From Urophycis tenuis (Eukaryota; Chordata; Actinopteri; Gadiformes; Phycidae): DNA of 64,000 nt. This document shows, one piece after another, positions 1 through 13,594 of the stretch (within the stretch, counting starts at the first letter, position 1; each line of letters opens with the position of its first letter). The stretch lies in NCBI GenBank assembly GCA_036785325.1, contig JAXIVH010000428.1, positions 36,421-100,420 on the forward strand, in the 5' to 3' direction. Both the position numbers and the translations under genes were made by a program. A model generated the notes under the pieces. It saw only the letters and a program-made list of their open reading frames with translations. It was not told the origin of the DNA and did no database searches.

Positions 1-475
1 TCCCCCCCTCAAAACAAAAACCACCCATCTCATCATCTTGCTCCCTCGTCCTGCACACTGGCGTCCACGGTTGCTGGTTATGAAAGAGCAACGGTCGACT
101 TGTCTTGCTTGTTTGTGTGCCCTTCAGTGTGTGTGTGTGTGTGCGTCTCATCTGTGATGCTTCTCCTCCCTCTCTGGTCGATCTCCCATCTCCTTCCTTA
201 AATGTCTTAATGGGTTTCATGCCATGTAGCCACACATAAACAACACGACAACAACAGTCATCATGACTTCAACCTGCCTGCTTGTCAGGAGTTTGATGTG
301 ATGCACATTCTGTGATCTACTCTTCTGAGTATGGCGCATGGAAACACAAGCAGTCCACTGCTCTCCATGGGCACTATCCAAAAAAATACAAGATATTGCA
401 CATATGTTTGCATTGATTTTGCTATGGCATGAGACCCTTAAGTGTACTTACTGAACAAGGCTCTGGGTTACAGTC

Positions 476-500
476 GTGTGTGTGTGTGTGTGTGTGTGCG
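476..500 (+). repeat. (GT)n replacing the polypyrimidine tract
   Basis: A GT run that, with interspersed GC, extends to the AG at 509-510 of the HMG exon. Bases 1-475 are intron of smarce1 with no exon I can recognise. Confidence 0.85.
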
Positions 501-510
501 TGTGCGTCAG

Positions 511-642
511 GTATGGGACCAGGTCAAGGCCTCCAACCCCGACCTGAAGCTCTGGGAAATCGGCAAGATCATCGGCGGGATGTGGCGCGACCTGACGGAC
601 GAGGAGAAGCAGGACTACCTGAATGAGTACGAGGCGGAGAAG
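511..642 (+). CDS. smarce1: smarce1 exon: HMG box, C-terminal part
   Basis: 44 codons, phase 0 at both ends, starting VWDQVKASNPDLKLW and ending NEYEAEK. Donor AAG|gtgggc. The acceptor ...gcgtcag|GTATGG follows a (GT)n run instead of a pyrimidine tract. This exon holds HMG-box helices 2 and 3 with the WEIGKIIGGMWRDLT core. Confidence 0.95.
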
Positions 643-3600
643 GTGGGCGTGGAGCATGTTCCTCTATGGTCGGTCAGCCCCTGGAAGCAGGGCTGCACGA
701 TCTGGGGGGGGGGAATACACACATTGTGTCACGTGTTGTTTCTGGGATGTGTTAGAGATGTGAAGTACTGGCATTTTCCCACAGGTGGCCGAGATGGCTC
801 TGTTTGGAAAGCATGAATCAGTCTATAGTCACTTTAGGGTGGTTTTGTTGCTCATCTGCATAGAAAATGCAGCCGTTCTTCAACCTTACTACTAACACTT
901 AAAACTGTTCTTGCACAGAACACAAAAGTAGGGCACTTCTGAAGTTAATTAGGTAGCTTTATACTTTGGTTTACTCCCCATGACACCACTGTATTCATTG
1001 TACAGTAAGACAGTTCAGGCTAAAGCCAACGATCCAGGAGATAACCGCGGACTTTGCCTGTACTCCAGATAAAAGAGAACATTAAATTATGGAAGCTTCA
1101 TTACCGCATTCGGAAATTCAGAGGGACAAATGGGACATTTATCATTGTATTCCACAATTAAAACCGCAGTTTTGTGAATGGCAAATTGTTAAAAATCTGT
1201 TTTTTTAATGAATATAATCTGTTATTAAAAAAATACTTGTAATAAGCTAAATCGAACATGTAATGGATGCCAATATTACCCCCCCAAAAAAATCTATTCT
1301 GTGTAAACGCCTCTGCACACGCTAACAGACTTGGACTGAGGCGTGCAGTTAGAATTGTGCGTGGAGATGGTGGCTGCGTTACAGGCAGTGAAACATTTCT
1401 GAGTGCAGAGCAACATTTTAGTAAGTCAAAGGGTACGAGTAGGGGGTGTCTTGACTGAACACAGCACAAGCCTTCTGAATCAAAGTGCAGTGCGTATTTC
1501 TTGGATGTATAAATGCGAGTAGAACGAGTCTGTCAACTGAACACAACTGAACCCTTTCCCCCCCCCGCTGAGCCAGTATATTGCAACCGGTGGGTCGAAG
1601 CACAAAGAAATCCACAGTTCACTACCGTGCTCATGACCAAGACATTTAACATAAGTGTTCTGATGTTGGTGGAAAGCTCACTTGTCTTTTCCATTATGCA
1701 AGTGGATCTTCTTTTGTCTGTGGAAGGTGTTGGCAGGCAGTTGTTTAACTCTGCGTCCACAGCATCCTCATGGTGTGCTTGAATTAATTGGCTCTTGAAA
1801 AAAAAAATGGATCCTAAACTATTATCCACAGGATGTTGTGGTATTTGACCACAACCAGGTCACCGTAAATGTCTCAAATGTCCATAAGTGTGGCCTGACT
1901 CACGCTGTGGTTTGCTCCTGGCTCAGATCGAGTACAACGACTCCCTGAAGGCCTACCACAACTCCCCGGCCTACCTGGCCTACGTCAACGCCAAGAACCG
2001 CGCCGAGGCGGCCATGGAGGAGGAGAGCCGCCAGAGGCAGAGCCGCATGGACAAGGGAGAGCCCTACATGAGCATCCAGCCTGCCGAGGACCCTGACGGT
2101 AGGGCCCCCACCGACACCAACACCACCACCACCACTGACACCACCCCCACCCTACCACCAACACTGACACCACCACCACCACCAACCACCACCCTACCAC
2201 CACCACCACCAACACTGACACCACCCCCACCCTACCACCAACACTGACACCACCACCACCCTACCACCAACACCACCATCACCACCACCACCCCTCCCTC
2301 ATGGTTCACGGGTCCAGCAACTAGGCTTTACTGTGCAGACGCCAGGCCACACAGTAGACACAAACAGGGCTTTCTGCATCTCTGTGGCCACGTCAACGCT
2401 GTGATTACCAAGTGTGACAACTCTGCAGGGGGTCGGCGTTCTGTGTGTGATTTAATCGCTGAGGTGGAGCTTGAGTGGGGCTTGAGTTCTGCAATCGGAA
2501 AGGATTGTTGCCCTTGTACTTTTTGTTATAATTTATTTTACATAATAATGTACAAATATTGAACAACAAAATTTACAGGAGATTAATTCATCTGATGGCA
2601 CACAATGTCCAAAATGCTTAATCATAAATGATCAGGTGACCATCCAATACACAAGAATCAACCAAGTAAGAGAATGTAGTTTCTTTAAGGTTCAACCATG
2701 GTTTGAAGAAAAAAAAATAATAATAATTCAAAAAAAGAAGAAATGGCCCGGGCTCTCCATTAATGCCATGCACAAAACAGAGCCCTGACACATAACGCAG
2801 TACTAGTGGAAACCTCAGGTTTTAAGTAAGAAAAAAACCCAAGTCAACCTTTCTGCTCCACTCTCCCTGGGCCGCCCTCAGACTACGACGACGGCTTCTC
2901 TGTGAAGCACACGGCGGCCGCCCGCTTCCAGAGGAACCACCGGCTCATCAGCGACATCCTCAGCGAGGTGGTGGTGCCCGACGTGCGCTCGGTGGTCACC
3001 ACCGCACGCATGCAGGTGCTGAAGAGGCAGGTGCAGTCGCTCATGGTGCACCAGGTAAGGAGCACATCCCCGTACCGCACTCACTCCTGGAACACAGCCG
3101 ACCATTTTATGTACGGTTCAATGTGATTTGATGACAAAGGCCCTTGTGTAACGCAAAAGCAGCTTGTATTTAGTCATTATAAATGAATACATTTGTTAAA
3201 AAAAAAAAGTCATATTAATAATTATATTTAGAATATTCCACGTCAGCAAAACTGATTTGGCGGCAGCTCCGGATTTGTTATCAGATTGTATTTATGCTGT
3301 TGGATTAGCTTCATGCTGGTCTCTCTGGCTCACTCATTCACTCATTCACTCACTCACTCACTGTTGCCTCCTGCAGAGGAAGCTGGAGGCGGAGCTGCTG
3401 CAGATCGAGGACCGCCACCAGGACAAGAAGAGGCGCTTCCTGGAGACCACGGACTCCTTCAACACCGAACTCAAGCGGGTGAGTGAGCCTCTGCTGCTCC
3501 GGGAGCCCTCTGGCTGTAGGCACAGGCACTCCGGGATCGGATGGCCCCTACTAGAGTGCGGATCGGGCTGGAATTTTCTGTCCGAACCCGACCCCAGCCC

Positions 3601-5046
3601 GACCGGCATCAAGCTTTTAATGTCAAAAACGGATGAGCGCAGCATGCGCGGGTAAATTAAAAATATCAAATCGCACAGATGTGACCAAGCCCGACCCGAA
3701 CCCGAGCATAATTTCTAAATATTTGTCCGAACCCAAACCGACCCCTCGGGCTCAGGTCGGGTATCCATCCTCTAGTCCCCAAGTTAAGACTCACTACACC
3801 GACATTACAAAATGACCACACTGGAAGGAAAGAGTCCAAATCCAAAAAGGTACTTCTCCATACGGCCCCCCCCCCCCCCTCCCCCCCCAAAGCCTGTGTA
3901 ACCGCGGCGTCTCCCTGCAGCTGTGCAGCCAGAAGGTGGAGGTGGACATGGACAAGCTGGCGGCGGAGATGGCGGCGGCGGAGGAGGCGGCCCGGCGCCG
4001 GGCGGAGGAGCGGGAGCGCGAGGCGGCGGAGCAGGCGGAGAAGGCGGCCCAGCAGGCCCAGGAGCGCCAGCAGCAGCAGGAAGCCGCCAGCAAGGCCGCC
4101 GCCGCCGCTGCCAGCGCCGCCGAGCAAGGCAGCGCAGCAGGAAGCGGGGACGACAAGCCCACGCCCATGGAGACGGGTGAGAGCGCTGGGGGGGAGCGGG
4201 GTGGGTGGGAGGCAGAGGGAGGGTCTTGTTTGAGGGGGGTGAGGCAGAGGCCGGAGATGGCTGGAAGTATAGATTGTTTGTTTCAAATCTCAACACCAAC
4301 CAATCCCTGACAGACGAGCTTGTATTGGCCTTATTTTGGCTTTTATATTTATTTCCAATCACCGCGACATTACTGCATAAGTGACCAATCCCCGCACACG
4401 ACACAAACTCACTTCATTCTTTACGGTGACGAGCAAGCATGTCTCCATGTCATGACTCGATATGAATGACATATTAACTCTATATTATTAAAATAAATAT
4501 ATTAAAGATGTAGATGCCAAACCCTCTGACTTCCTGTCCCCGCGGTCCACAGATGAGGCTCCAGCGGCTGCAGCCGAGTCCTCTCCCAACCCCCAGTCGG
4601 CCGAGCTGCCCCCCGCGGCCCCCACGGACAAGGCCAGCCCCGCGCCCGCCGAGGCCCCCCGGGAGAGCGGCCCCCCGCCCGCCTCCACCGCTGGCGCCGC
4701 CGCCGCCGCGGGCGCCACCACGGCCGCCACCAACAGCGAGGAGAGCAGCAGCAGCATGAGCAGCGGGCCGCCCGCCTCCCCGGAGCGCTCCTCGGTCGCC
4801 GCCGCCCCCACCGAGGGCCCGCGCACGCCGCGCGAGCCCAGCCCGGGCGCCGCCTCCAACCCGCCGCAGTCCCCTCCCTCGGCCACGCCCCCCGCTCAGC
4901 CGGCGCCTCCAGCAGCCCCGACCTCTTCCGCCACCGCGGCCGCTGCTGCTACCGCTGCGTCTGCTGCTGCTGAGGAGCCGGCCCCCTCTCCACGCCCACC
5001 CACTCTTCCACCACAGCCCGCGCCGGCCGGCGGCCAGACCGGCTGA
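511..5046 (+). CDS. smarce1: SMARCE1/BAF57, 3' six coding exons (5' end off-window)
   Basis: Exons 511-642, 1927-2098, 2882-3054, 3377-3478, 3921-4176 and 4553-5046 join in frame with GT-AG introns to give 442 codons plus TGA. SMARCE1 is the HMG-box DNA-binding subunit of the nuclear BAF (SWI/SNF) remodelling complex. In order: the C-terminal two thirds of the HMG box (VWDQVKASNPDLKLWEIGK...), the conserved linker with YNDSLKAYHNSPAYLAY and RQRQSRMDKGEPYMSIQPAEDPD, the RFQRNHRLISDILSE and TTARMQVLKRQVQSL coiled-coil region, RKLEAELLQIEDRHQ, then an Ala/Glu/Gln-rich helix. The last 165 codons are Pro/Ala/Ser-rich, unlike the Glu-rich tail of mammalian SMARCE1. The initiator and first half of the HMG box must lie upstream of base 1. 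Identity is near certain because residue blocks match the family almost exactly. Confidence 0.96.
1295..1665 (+). repeat. Dispersed repeat A, copy 1 (unknown class)
   Basis: This smarce1 intron segment is similar, in the same orientation, to 49590-49935 in the rbfox intron. Shared blocks in the same order include tggctgcgttacag, agagcaacat, tgcaaccggtgggt and gacatttaac / gacgtttaac. No coding potential or termini recognised. The rest of the intron (643-1294 and 1666-1926) shows nothing I can name. Confidence 0.7.
1927..2098 (+). CDS. smarce1: smarce1 exon: NHRLC-type linker
   Basis: 172 nt, acceptor ggctcag|ATCGAG, donor GACG|gtaggg, leaving phase 1. Encodes IEYNDSLKAYHNSPAYLAYVNAKNRAEAA and the invariant KGEPYMSIQPAEDPD. 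A long CCA/ACC repeat begins about ten bases after the donor. Confidence 0.95.
2110..2295 (+). repeat. CCA/ACC triplet-rich tandem repeat
   Basis: Imperfect ACC/CCA array with longer internal units (for example ACACTGACACCACC recurs), immediately downstream of a smarce1 exon donor. The remaining intron, 2296-2881, holds only AT-rich unique sequence. Confidence 0.85.
2882..3054 (+). CDS. smarce1: smarce1 exon: conserved coiled-coil segment
   Basis: 173 nt, acceptor gccctcag|ACTACG, donor CACCAG|gtaagg; completes the split Asp codon and ends phase 0. Encodes YDDGFSVKHTAAARFQRNHR and VVPDVRSVVTTARMQVLKRQ. Confidence 0.95.
3377..3478 (+). CDS. smarce1: smarce1 exon: RKLEAELLQIEDRHQ segment
   Basis: 34 codons, phase 0 both ends, acceptor ctcctgcag|AGGAAG, donor AAGCGG|gtgagt. 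A (CACT)n tract at about 3331-3361 sits directly upstream of the acceptor. Confidence 0.95.
3552..3774. mobile_element. Short non-autonomous DNA transposon (hAT-like MITE)
   Basis: About 223 bp in a smarce1 intron, bounded by imperfect inverted ends beginning TAGAGTGCGGATCGGG on the left and TAGAGGATGGATACCCGA read from the right on the opposite strand. The interior is rich in GGGTCGG/CCCGACC, as in common fish hAT-derived short elements. Flanking 8-mers (gcccctac / gtccccaa) match at 5 of 8 positions, consistent with a decayed 8-bp target duplication. The class assignment is inference. Confidence 0.5.
3921..4176 (+). CDS. smarce1: smarce1 exon: charged/Ala-rich helix
   Basis: 256 nt, acceptor ctccctgcag|CTGTGC, donor ACGG|gtgaga. 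Encodes LCSQKVEVDMDKLAAEMAAA followed by an Arg/Glu-rich helix and a Gln/Ala run. A short poly-C tract (about 3867-3887) lies just upstream. Confidence 0.94.
4553..5046 (+). CDS. smarce1: smarce1 last coding exon: Pro/Ala/Ser-rich tail
   Basis: Acceptor cggtccacag|ATGAGG, stop TGA at 5044-5046. The 165-codon tail begins DEAPAAAAESSPNPQSAELP and stays Pro/Ala/Ser/Thr-rich to the end (...AGGQTG). The frame is open and in phase with the exon before, but the composition departs from the acidic mammalian tail. GC content is far above that of the intergenic DNA. Confidence 0.9.
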
Positions 5047-6275
5047 AGGCGCGTGGGCTCGGCCTGTCAGGGTACCGCAGGGTTTTTTTGTGTGTTCTTG
5101 ATTTTTATTTTTATTTTTTGTATAATTTTTTTGTATTTTTTTTTTTTAATGTGTAACTCCTTCTCCGGGCGCGTTGTTAGGATGGATGAAAGTTTTGGTT
5201 CTCGTCAAACACCACCACATAGTCACGTCTCCCCCCCCCCCCCCCCCCCCCCCACCGGGCGTCTGCCAGGGCCTCAGGCAGCCCTTGCTTCTGGTGTCCA
5301 TCCAAGGACTCTGTGATCAGTCGCCACGCCAACACGCGCGTCTGACCAATCTGGCGCCGGGCTGACCAGTCGCCTCGCGGCGGACATCCTCTTCCTAGAT
5401 GGATCGCCCGCACACACACACACACACACACAGGCGCCGGCGGCCCCCGGCCCCGACCGGGTCGGTCCAGTGTGAACGGACCTCAACAGAAACCAGTAGC
5501 CCCCCGTTAGGTTTGCTTTTTATATATATTTTTGTTTTTCTCGCTTCTCCCATTTGGCTAGTGATTCATGAGGATATGGAATGAGCTTTCTTTGAAGACG
5601 AGCGCCATCTTTGAATCAGGATAGTGGATACCCACACTGGATATCCCTGTTTGTCGAATAACTCTGTGTTTGTTGGCCGTTCCTTGTAGGCAAACATAAA
5701 TGGTATGTAGCGTTTGTCCAAATAAATCTGGGTCTGACTCCTGCCTGTTTTCTAAAGTAAACGTAGAGGTTTTTGTATTTCGGTTGACTCTTCAGTGTAT
5801 ACTCTTGATAAATATCTAATCTGATTTACCCCACTACTGAATGGACTCACAATATGATGCTAGTGTGAAAATATAAACAAGATTCACATTTGGTTTGTGA
5901 GTATTGGATACTTGTTTGAAAAGAAAGCTTTTCACTGTGCTTCTACACACACACAGACACACACCACACACACTGCACCTAGATTCAATTGAAATGTTTT
6001 CTTAGATTTGGAATATTATTCAAACTATTGAAGTTAAATTTAAATACCTTTTTGTAATCATTTAGTTTTTTTAGATCTAGCTATTCCATTCCCACACAAC
6101 CGTGACAGAGAAAAACGGACACTCTACCGGACTGTACTAATATCAACCTCTTGAGCATCGAAATGTAATTTTCCTTACTTGAATGGTGCAGTTTTTAGCA
6201 TTAGGGCTCTGCATTTTTTAATTCTTTATTTTGTACATTGTTATGCCTAAATAAAAGATGACCTCTTTCTTTCAG
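5047..6275 (+). other. smarce1: smarce1 3' UTR
   Basis: From the stop to the distal poly(A) signal. Contains a poly-C run (about 5230-5253), a (CA)n run (about 5410-5432) and two AATAAA hexamers (about 5722 and 6250). Bases 6276-6635 separate it from the next gene and show no feature I can name. Confidence 0.7.
6250..6255 (+). terminator. Poly(A) signal AATAAA, likely distal signal of smarce1
   Basis: AATAAAA followed about 25 nt later by a T/G-rich stretch (gccgtgtggttt). A weaker candidate is AATAAA near 5722. Confidence 0.6.
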
Positions 6276-6635
6276 TGCCGTGTGGTTTATTCAAATAATT
6301 TAACTACAGTGCACTTTGATGCTGTACTTGTAATGTCAAGTTGGTCATGGGAAATGTCTACAAATATCTCGTTGCGCATGAAACCTTATTATAGCAGTAG
6401 GCGCAAATGACATGTGAAAGTTTGTTTTGATGTAAATACAACTGGCTATTGTGTTATACGGCCATTTTACATGTTTGAGCCATATATGGTTTGGCCAAAG
6501 GAAGAGTCCTCCGAGGCGGGCATGTGCGCATCTTCGTCACCAGCGCGCACGCCTGTGGAGAAAAAGGTGCGCTGAACCTCCGCGTATTGCATGTAGTTAT
6601 TCCAGTAGTTGACTTATAGTTCAAACCTGTCCACA

Positions 6636-7007
6636 ATGAGAACCCGAAATAGCGCGCAGGGCTTCGCTGTCGCTCTGCTACTTGTTTTCCAGAGTCTGCA
6701 GATCAAAGTCGTGGCGGAATATTCTTCCAAAACGGACTTGGATTACGAGTTCGGGGACTATCGGGGAAAGTGGTGCATCGACGACCACGGATTCGTGTAT
6801 GCCATCGGAGAAGTTTACTATCCGAGTCCCACTGCGTGCCCGTGCACATGCACCGTGGATGGTCCGGTCTGCGTCCGGCCCAAGTGTCCCCGCATCCATC
6901 CCAGGTGCACCCGCATTAAATACAAGGCGTGCTGCGCCGTTTGCGAGGCGGTCGCCAAAGTGTGCGTGTACGGAGGCAAAACATACCGGCTCCTGGAGGA
7001 ATTCAGG
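6636..7007 (+). CDS. VWC2-family exon 1: leader and first VWC domain
   Basis: 124 codons, phase 0 end, donor TTCAGG|gtgaat. An in-frame upstream ATG at 6609 would only lengthen the leader. Position 6636 is preferred because it puts the basic n-region directly before the hydrophobic core. Confidence 0.88.
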
Positions 7008-9104
7008 GTGAATATGACCTGATAACGCTTTCATCTTCCCAAAGCATGAGTTATACACGCTATATGTTTAATGTCGCTCCACTTTTCCGAAAGCCTTTTA
7101 TGGATAAGCACACTGGTATCCATCAGCCATTTGATATTTGCGCACATTAACTGCGTTTCTTTAAGTGTCATATTTCTTGATTTATTTTTTATCTTACATT
7201 TTCTTTTTGGTTTATCTAAAGTTGAAGTTGTACAAATGGAATTGCCATTCAACTATGCATATTCATTAGAAAAACAGAGTGAGAGAGGCCAATTATTGAT
7301 GAGATATTATGTAACCAATTATGTGTGGACAGCTTGTGTTCACATGAAGTTCGATAGCAGGCTTAAACACCAACACGTGCATGCGTTCAGACTTCGGGTT
7401 GTCCTATGGGATGTGTTCGTGTGTCGCAACAGAATTAATATTCCCACATAATATCTTAAGTAAAGTGAACTGCCAATATCATTAATGTATAAAATAGTGT
7501 TATCATATTCAGCATTATTTGACCGGAGGTATATCCAATAATGTCTGTAGGCTCATGTGTTCCTTTTTGTTCTTGTAATCAATATGTGTCTTGTATTTTG
7601 GTATAGGAACATATGTTGGTCAACAGTAACAGTAATTGAAAAGTACAAAATGTAAGCCATACAGTAGGAGTCTAGGCCTACAAATAGCGACCCAAAGGCC
7701 GACATTGAAGTCGCCCTCATCCACTCCGTTTGTTGTTTGTTGTGATGCGCCAGGTGTCCCGGTGCGAGCGGTGTCGCTGCGAGGCCAACCGAGAGGTGTA
7801 CTGTTCAATCTCAGACTGCCCCGCCCCCCACTGTGTCGACCCGTCCTTCGAACCCAATCAATGCTGTCCAGTCTGCAAGTCCGGTAAAGATCCGTTTATT
7901 TATTTAGACTCTCGTATGCCAAAAACATGACCGGGATAATACGGGAGATAACACGAGCGGAGTTGCATTTCATCCCGGTATTAATACGTTTGCTATTAGG
8001 CTATATATTGCCGTCACACATAATGCATGAACGCACGCACTGCATTTCCAATTGACCTCCCGCAGACATGATTTCTAAAATTAGTCGCTTCTCAGTGGGA
8101 TGGGTTTTCACTCAGCGGTGGTGGTGATGGTTACGTCACCTCATCCACCGCTGTGGCACTGGCCCTGTTATATCACATGTGGACAGAGGACAAATTGATT
8201 AAAAGGTTAAATAGACCACATGATCGTCGTACTGTTGCACCCCACCAATACCTTATTAGTTATTGAAATAATGAATATTTCCAAAATCAAATTAAAGATG
8301 TAATATTTTAAGATTTTAATTTAGGCCCGTTGAAAAAGTTGTCAATTGGTGCTTTGCATTGCTTGTCAGCTTTCTCCGTTGAGTCTACAGGGTTTTTGTG
8401 TGACATTGTGCAGCTGTACTGCATTTACCGTCCAGTAGACAGCGGTAATTCACCTAAAAAATAAAGTTTAAGTGCCGACAACATCGATAACAGAACATTT
8501 AAAACAATGTAGGAAAATGTGCTTCACAAATCAGTAACTGTCTGATGGTATGAAGTGGCAGACTAACCATAGAAGTGGAGGACCAAACTGGCACTGAGTA
8601 GCTACCTATCGCCCCCTGCCAGTCGCGTTTCCAAGAGGCCTGGCAAAAGCATGTGTCACGTGACACTCCGGTTACATGCCAGGCATATGGTCAATATGTG
8701 CAAAATGGAATCACCACAACGCATTTTGTTTTGAAATCCCCACCCTACTTTATGTGTAGTAAATGTTGCGCTACAAGACAGATCTGTACATTTCGGGGAT
8801 GAAAGCCAACATTTTGCTGAAATTTAAGACTCGTTTAATCGGTTTCCATCAAAAAGGTCCCAACTGCTTTGCTGGAAACCAGATAATCCCTGCAGGCGAG
8901 CGGGTGGACATGGACGACCGAACCGTGTGCTACTGCACCTACCGGGACGGATCCTGGCACATCCACCCCCATGCCACATGCGAGCGGCAGCCACAGGACA
9001 GCGATCCTCCGGCCACGGCTCCGCAGAGCCCCCGGAGGAAGGACGAGGAATACAGAGGAAGAGGGGAGAGGGCGTTCGGCCCCAAATGGGATGCAATACC
9101 CTAA
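6636..9104 (+). CDS. Secreted VWC-domain protein of the VWC2/VWC2L (brorin) family
   Basis: Exons 6636-7007, 7754-7883 and 8857-9104 join in frame to 249 codons plus TAA. ATG at 6636 (context cacaATGa) starts a basic then hydrophobic leader (MRTRNSAQGFAVALLLVFQS), a plausible signal peptide. Then YEFGDYRGKWCIDDHGFVYAIGE opens the first VWC domain (CxC and CCxxC pattern, CPCTCT...CCAVC). The second spans VCVYGGKTYRLLEEFR|VSRCERCRCE...QCCPVCKSG, and a third partial module starts GPNCFAGNQIIPAGERV. Family members are secreted BMP-pathway modulators acting outside the cell. The order and spacing match VWC2 and VWC2L, but divergence (CIDDHG, YCTYRDGSWHI, and an Arg/Pro-rich tail after TCERQ instead of the usual short end) suggests a third fish paralogue. 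Same orientation as smarce1, converging on rpl23. Confidence 0.88.
7008..8856 (+). other. Introns 1 and 2 of the VWC2-family gene (around exon 2)
   Basis: Introns 7008-7753 and 7884-8856, excluding exon 2 at 7754-7883. Largely unique AT-rich DNA; I see no further exon, RNA gene or recognisable mobile element. Confidence 0.5.
7754..7883 (+). CDS. VWC2-family exon 2: second VWC domain
   Basis: 130 nt, acceptor gatgcgccag|GTGTCC, donor AAGTCCG|gtaaag. Encodes VSRCERCRCEANREVYCSIS through EPNQCCPVCKS with all family cysteines visible. Confidence 0.9.
8857..9104 (+). CDS. VWC2-family exon 3: GPNCFAG module and tail
   Basis: Acceptor tccatcaaaaag|GTCCCA; completes the split Gly codon. Encodes GPNCFAGNQIIPAGERVDMD, then about 45 hydrophilic residues ending PKWDAIP and TAA at 9102-9104. 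The acceptor has a purine-rich (caaaaag) rather than pyrimidine-rich approach, but the protein match fixes it. Confidence 0.85.
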
Positions 9105-9319
9105 CCCACCTGTGGTGGCGCCTTCCACCAACTCCACCAGACCCCAACTCCAACACACCCCACTATTGTACCGTTTCCTCCCTGCACATTTCACATTACC
9201 TTTATTATGGTTTCACGTACCGCTCTCCACTGTATAGCACATGTACTACTTCATGGAACCTGTAGAATGCCATTACCAACAACACATTTATTTATATCCA
9301 AGATAGTTATCAAGTTTGC

Positions 9320-9325
9320 AATAAA
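9320..9325 (+). terminator. Poly(A) signal of the VWC2-family gene
   Basis: AATAAA 216 nt after the stop codon, about 80 bp from the opposing rpl23 poly(A) signal. Confidence 0.65.
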
Positions 9326-9402
9326 GTCCCCAAAATATATTTCCTCCAAATGCATCAGAGATAATAATCACCCCATAAGACAGGATAGACTTTACAACAG
9401 TT

Positions 9403-9408
9403 TTTATT
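9403..9408 (-). terminator. rpl23: Poly(A) signal of rpl23
   Basis: AATAAA on the minus strand 19 nt past the rpl23 stop, giving the very short 3' UTR typical of ribosomal protein genes. Confidence 0.75.
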
Positions 9409-9426
9409 GAAAACAGAAGGGTCAAC

Positions 9427-12587
<3,161 letters not shown>

Positions 12588-12621
12588 TGCGGCCGAAGGG
12601 AAAGAGGACGACGGAAAAAGG
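12588..12621 (-). promoter_or_regulatory. rpl23: rpl23 5' leader with TOP-like start
   Basis: Reading minus, the sequence before the ATG is ATTCCTTTTTCCGTCGTCC followed by CTCTTTCCC. A start at the C of CCTTTTTCC (about 12620-12621) would make a classic 5' terminal oligopyrimidine mRNA with a leader of about 33 nt. The start site is inferred. Confidence 0.6.
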
Positions 12622-13594
12622 AATTGTGGGATATAATCATGTGAAGAACACCATCCGGGTCGCGCGACGGGCCTACGCGATGCGCTTACGTTGCCATCTA
12701 CTGGCGGCTACAAACATATACAGCACACCACGTTGATTTTAGGTGGCTTTTTTACTGGCTTGTTTCCGCTGCTCATGAGGAACCACGGTAATCAGTAGGG
12801 GAAAATGGAGACACAAGTGTGTTCTCCCCCATGACATTTGAGTGTCAAACACTTCATTTCATTCATTGTGGTGAATTTCGGGAACCAATTTGTATCCTTT
12901 CTGCATCAATTAATGGTGGAAAAGCCTTTATAGGCTATATGAAACTAACATACTGTTTAAAATAATTATTTTACTAAAACACATCATTTGTGTTTGTTTA
13001 TTTTTATTTATTGCAGGTTAGTGACCACGAGTTACACAGTGTTATCAAAAAAAGCAATTAGGTTCAAAAGATGCATGTAAAGATGCATCCAAAGTTTAGG
13101 TAGGCTATTGCCAGAGGAAATAAATAATAATGCATAGAGAATGAATATCTTCTGGACCACTGTTTTCATCACATGGGAGTCGGCGAGGACGAAGCATCTG
13201 TTGCTGCGCTCTCCAATGACGTCACTGATGTACCTTTGGGGGGACAAAACCTCCCACAACCTTTCCGGTATGTCCTGTGTCCCCTGCCGCTGTGTCTCGT
13301 GTCTTATGCATGTATGTCAGGTGCACATGTATATGGGTCACAGAAGATACTTCAGGGAGGTGTACAGTAGGTGGTGTGGTTCATGGGATCCTTGTGTAGA
13401 GAAACATAATTAATTTGACAGAGGAGCTAACCCTACCTAAACACCCTGTTTTGGAGCATTTTCTACTATGTCTCCATCTCTCTCGCCCCAGTCACATCTT
13501 GGTACTCTCTCTCCCTGTCTCCTGAACTGTGAAGATTATCCATCAGTCCTGAGAAACATACCAACCATCCTCATCAAAACTGACAGATCAATTC
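12622..13594. other. Intergenic, upstream of rpl23
   Basis: Proximal rpl23 promoter DNA followed by unique AT-rich sequence. No exon, RNA gene or identifiable transposon seen. Confidence 0.4.

Noticed and set aside
3666..4404. Long minus-strand frames of about 200 codons opposite a smarce1 exon
   Set aside because: They shadow a GC-rich real exon and cross its splice junctions; composition is Pro/Leu/Arg low complexity.
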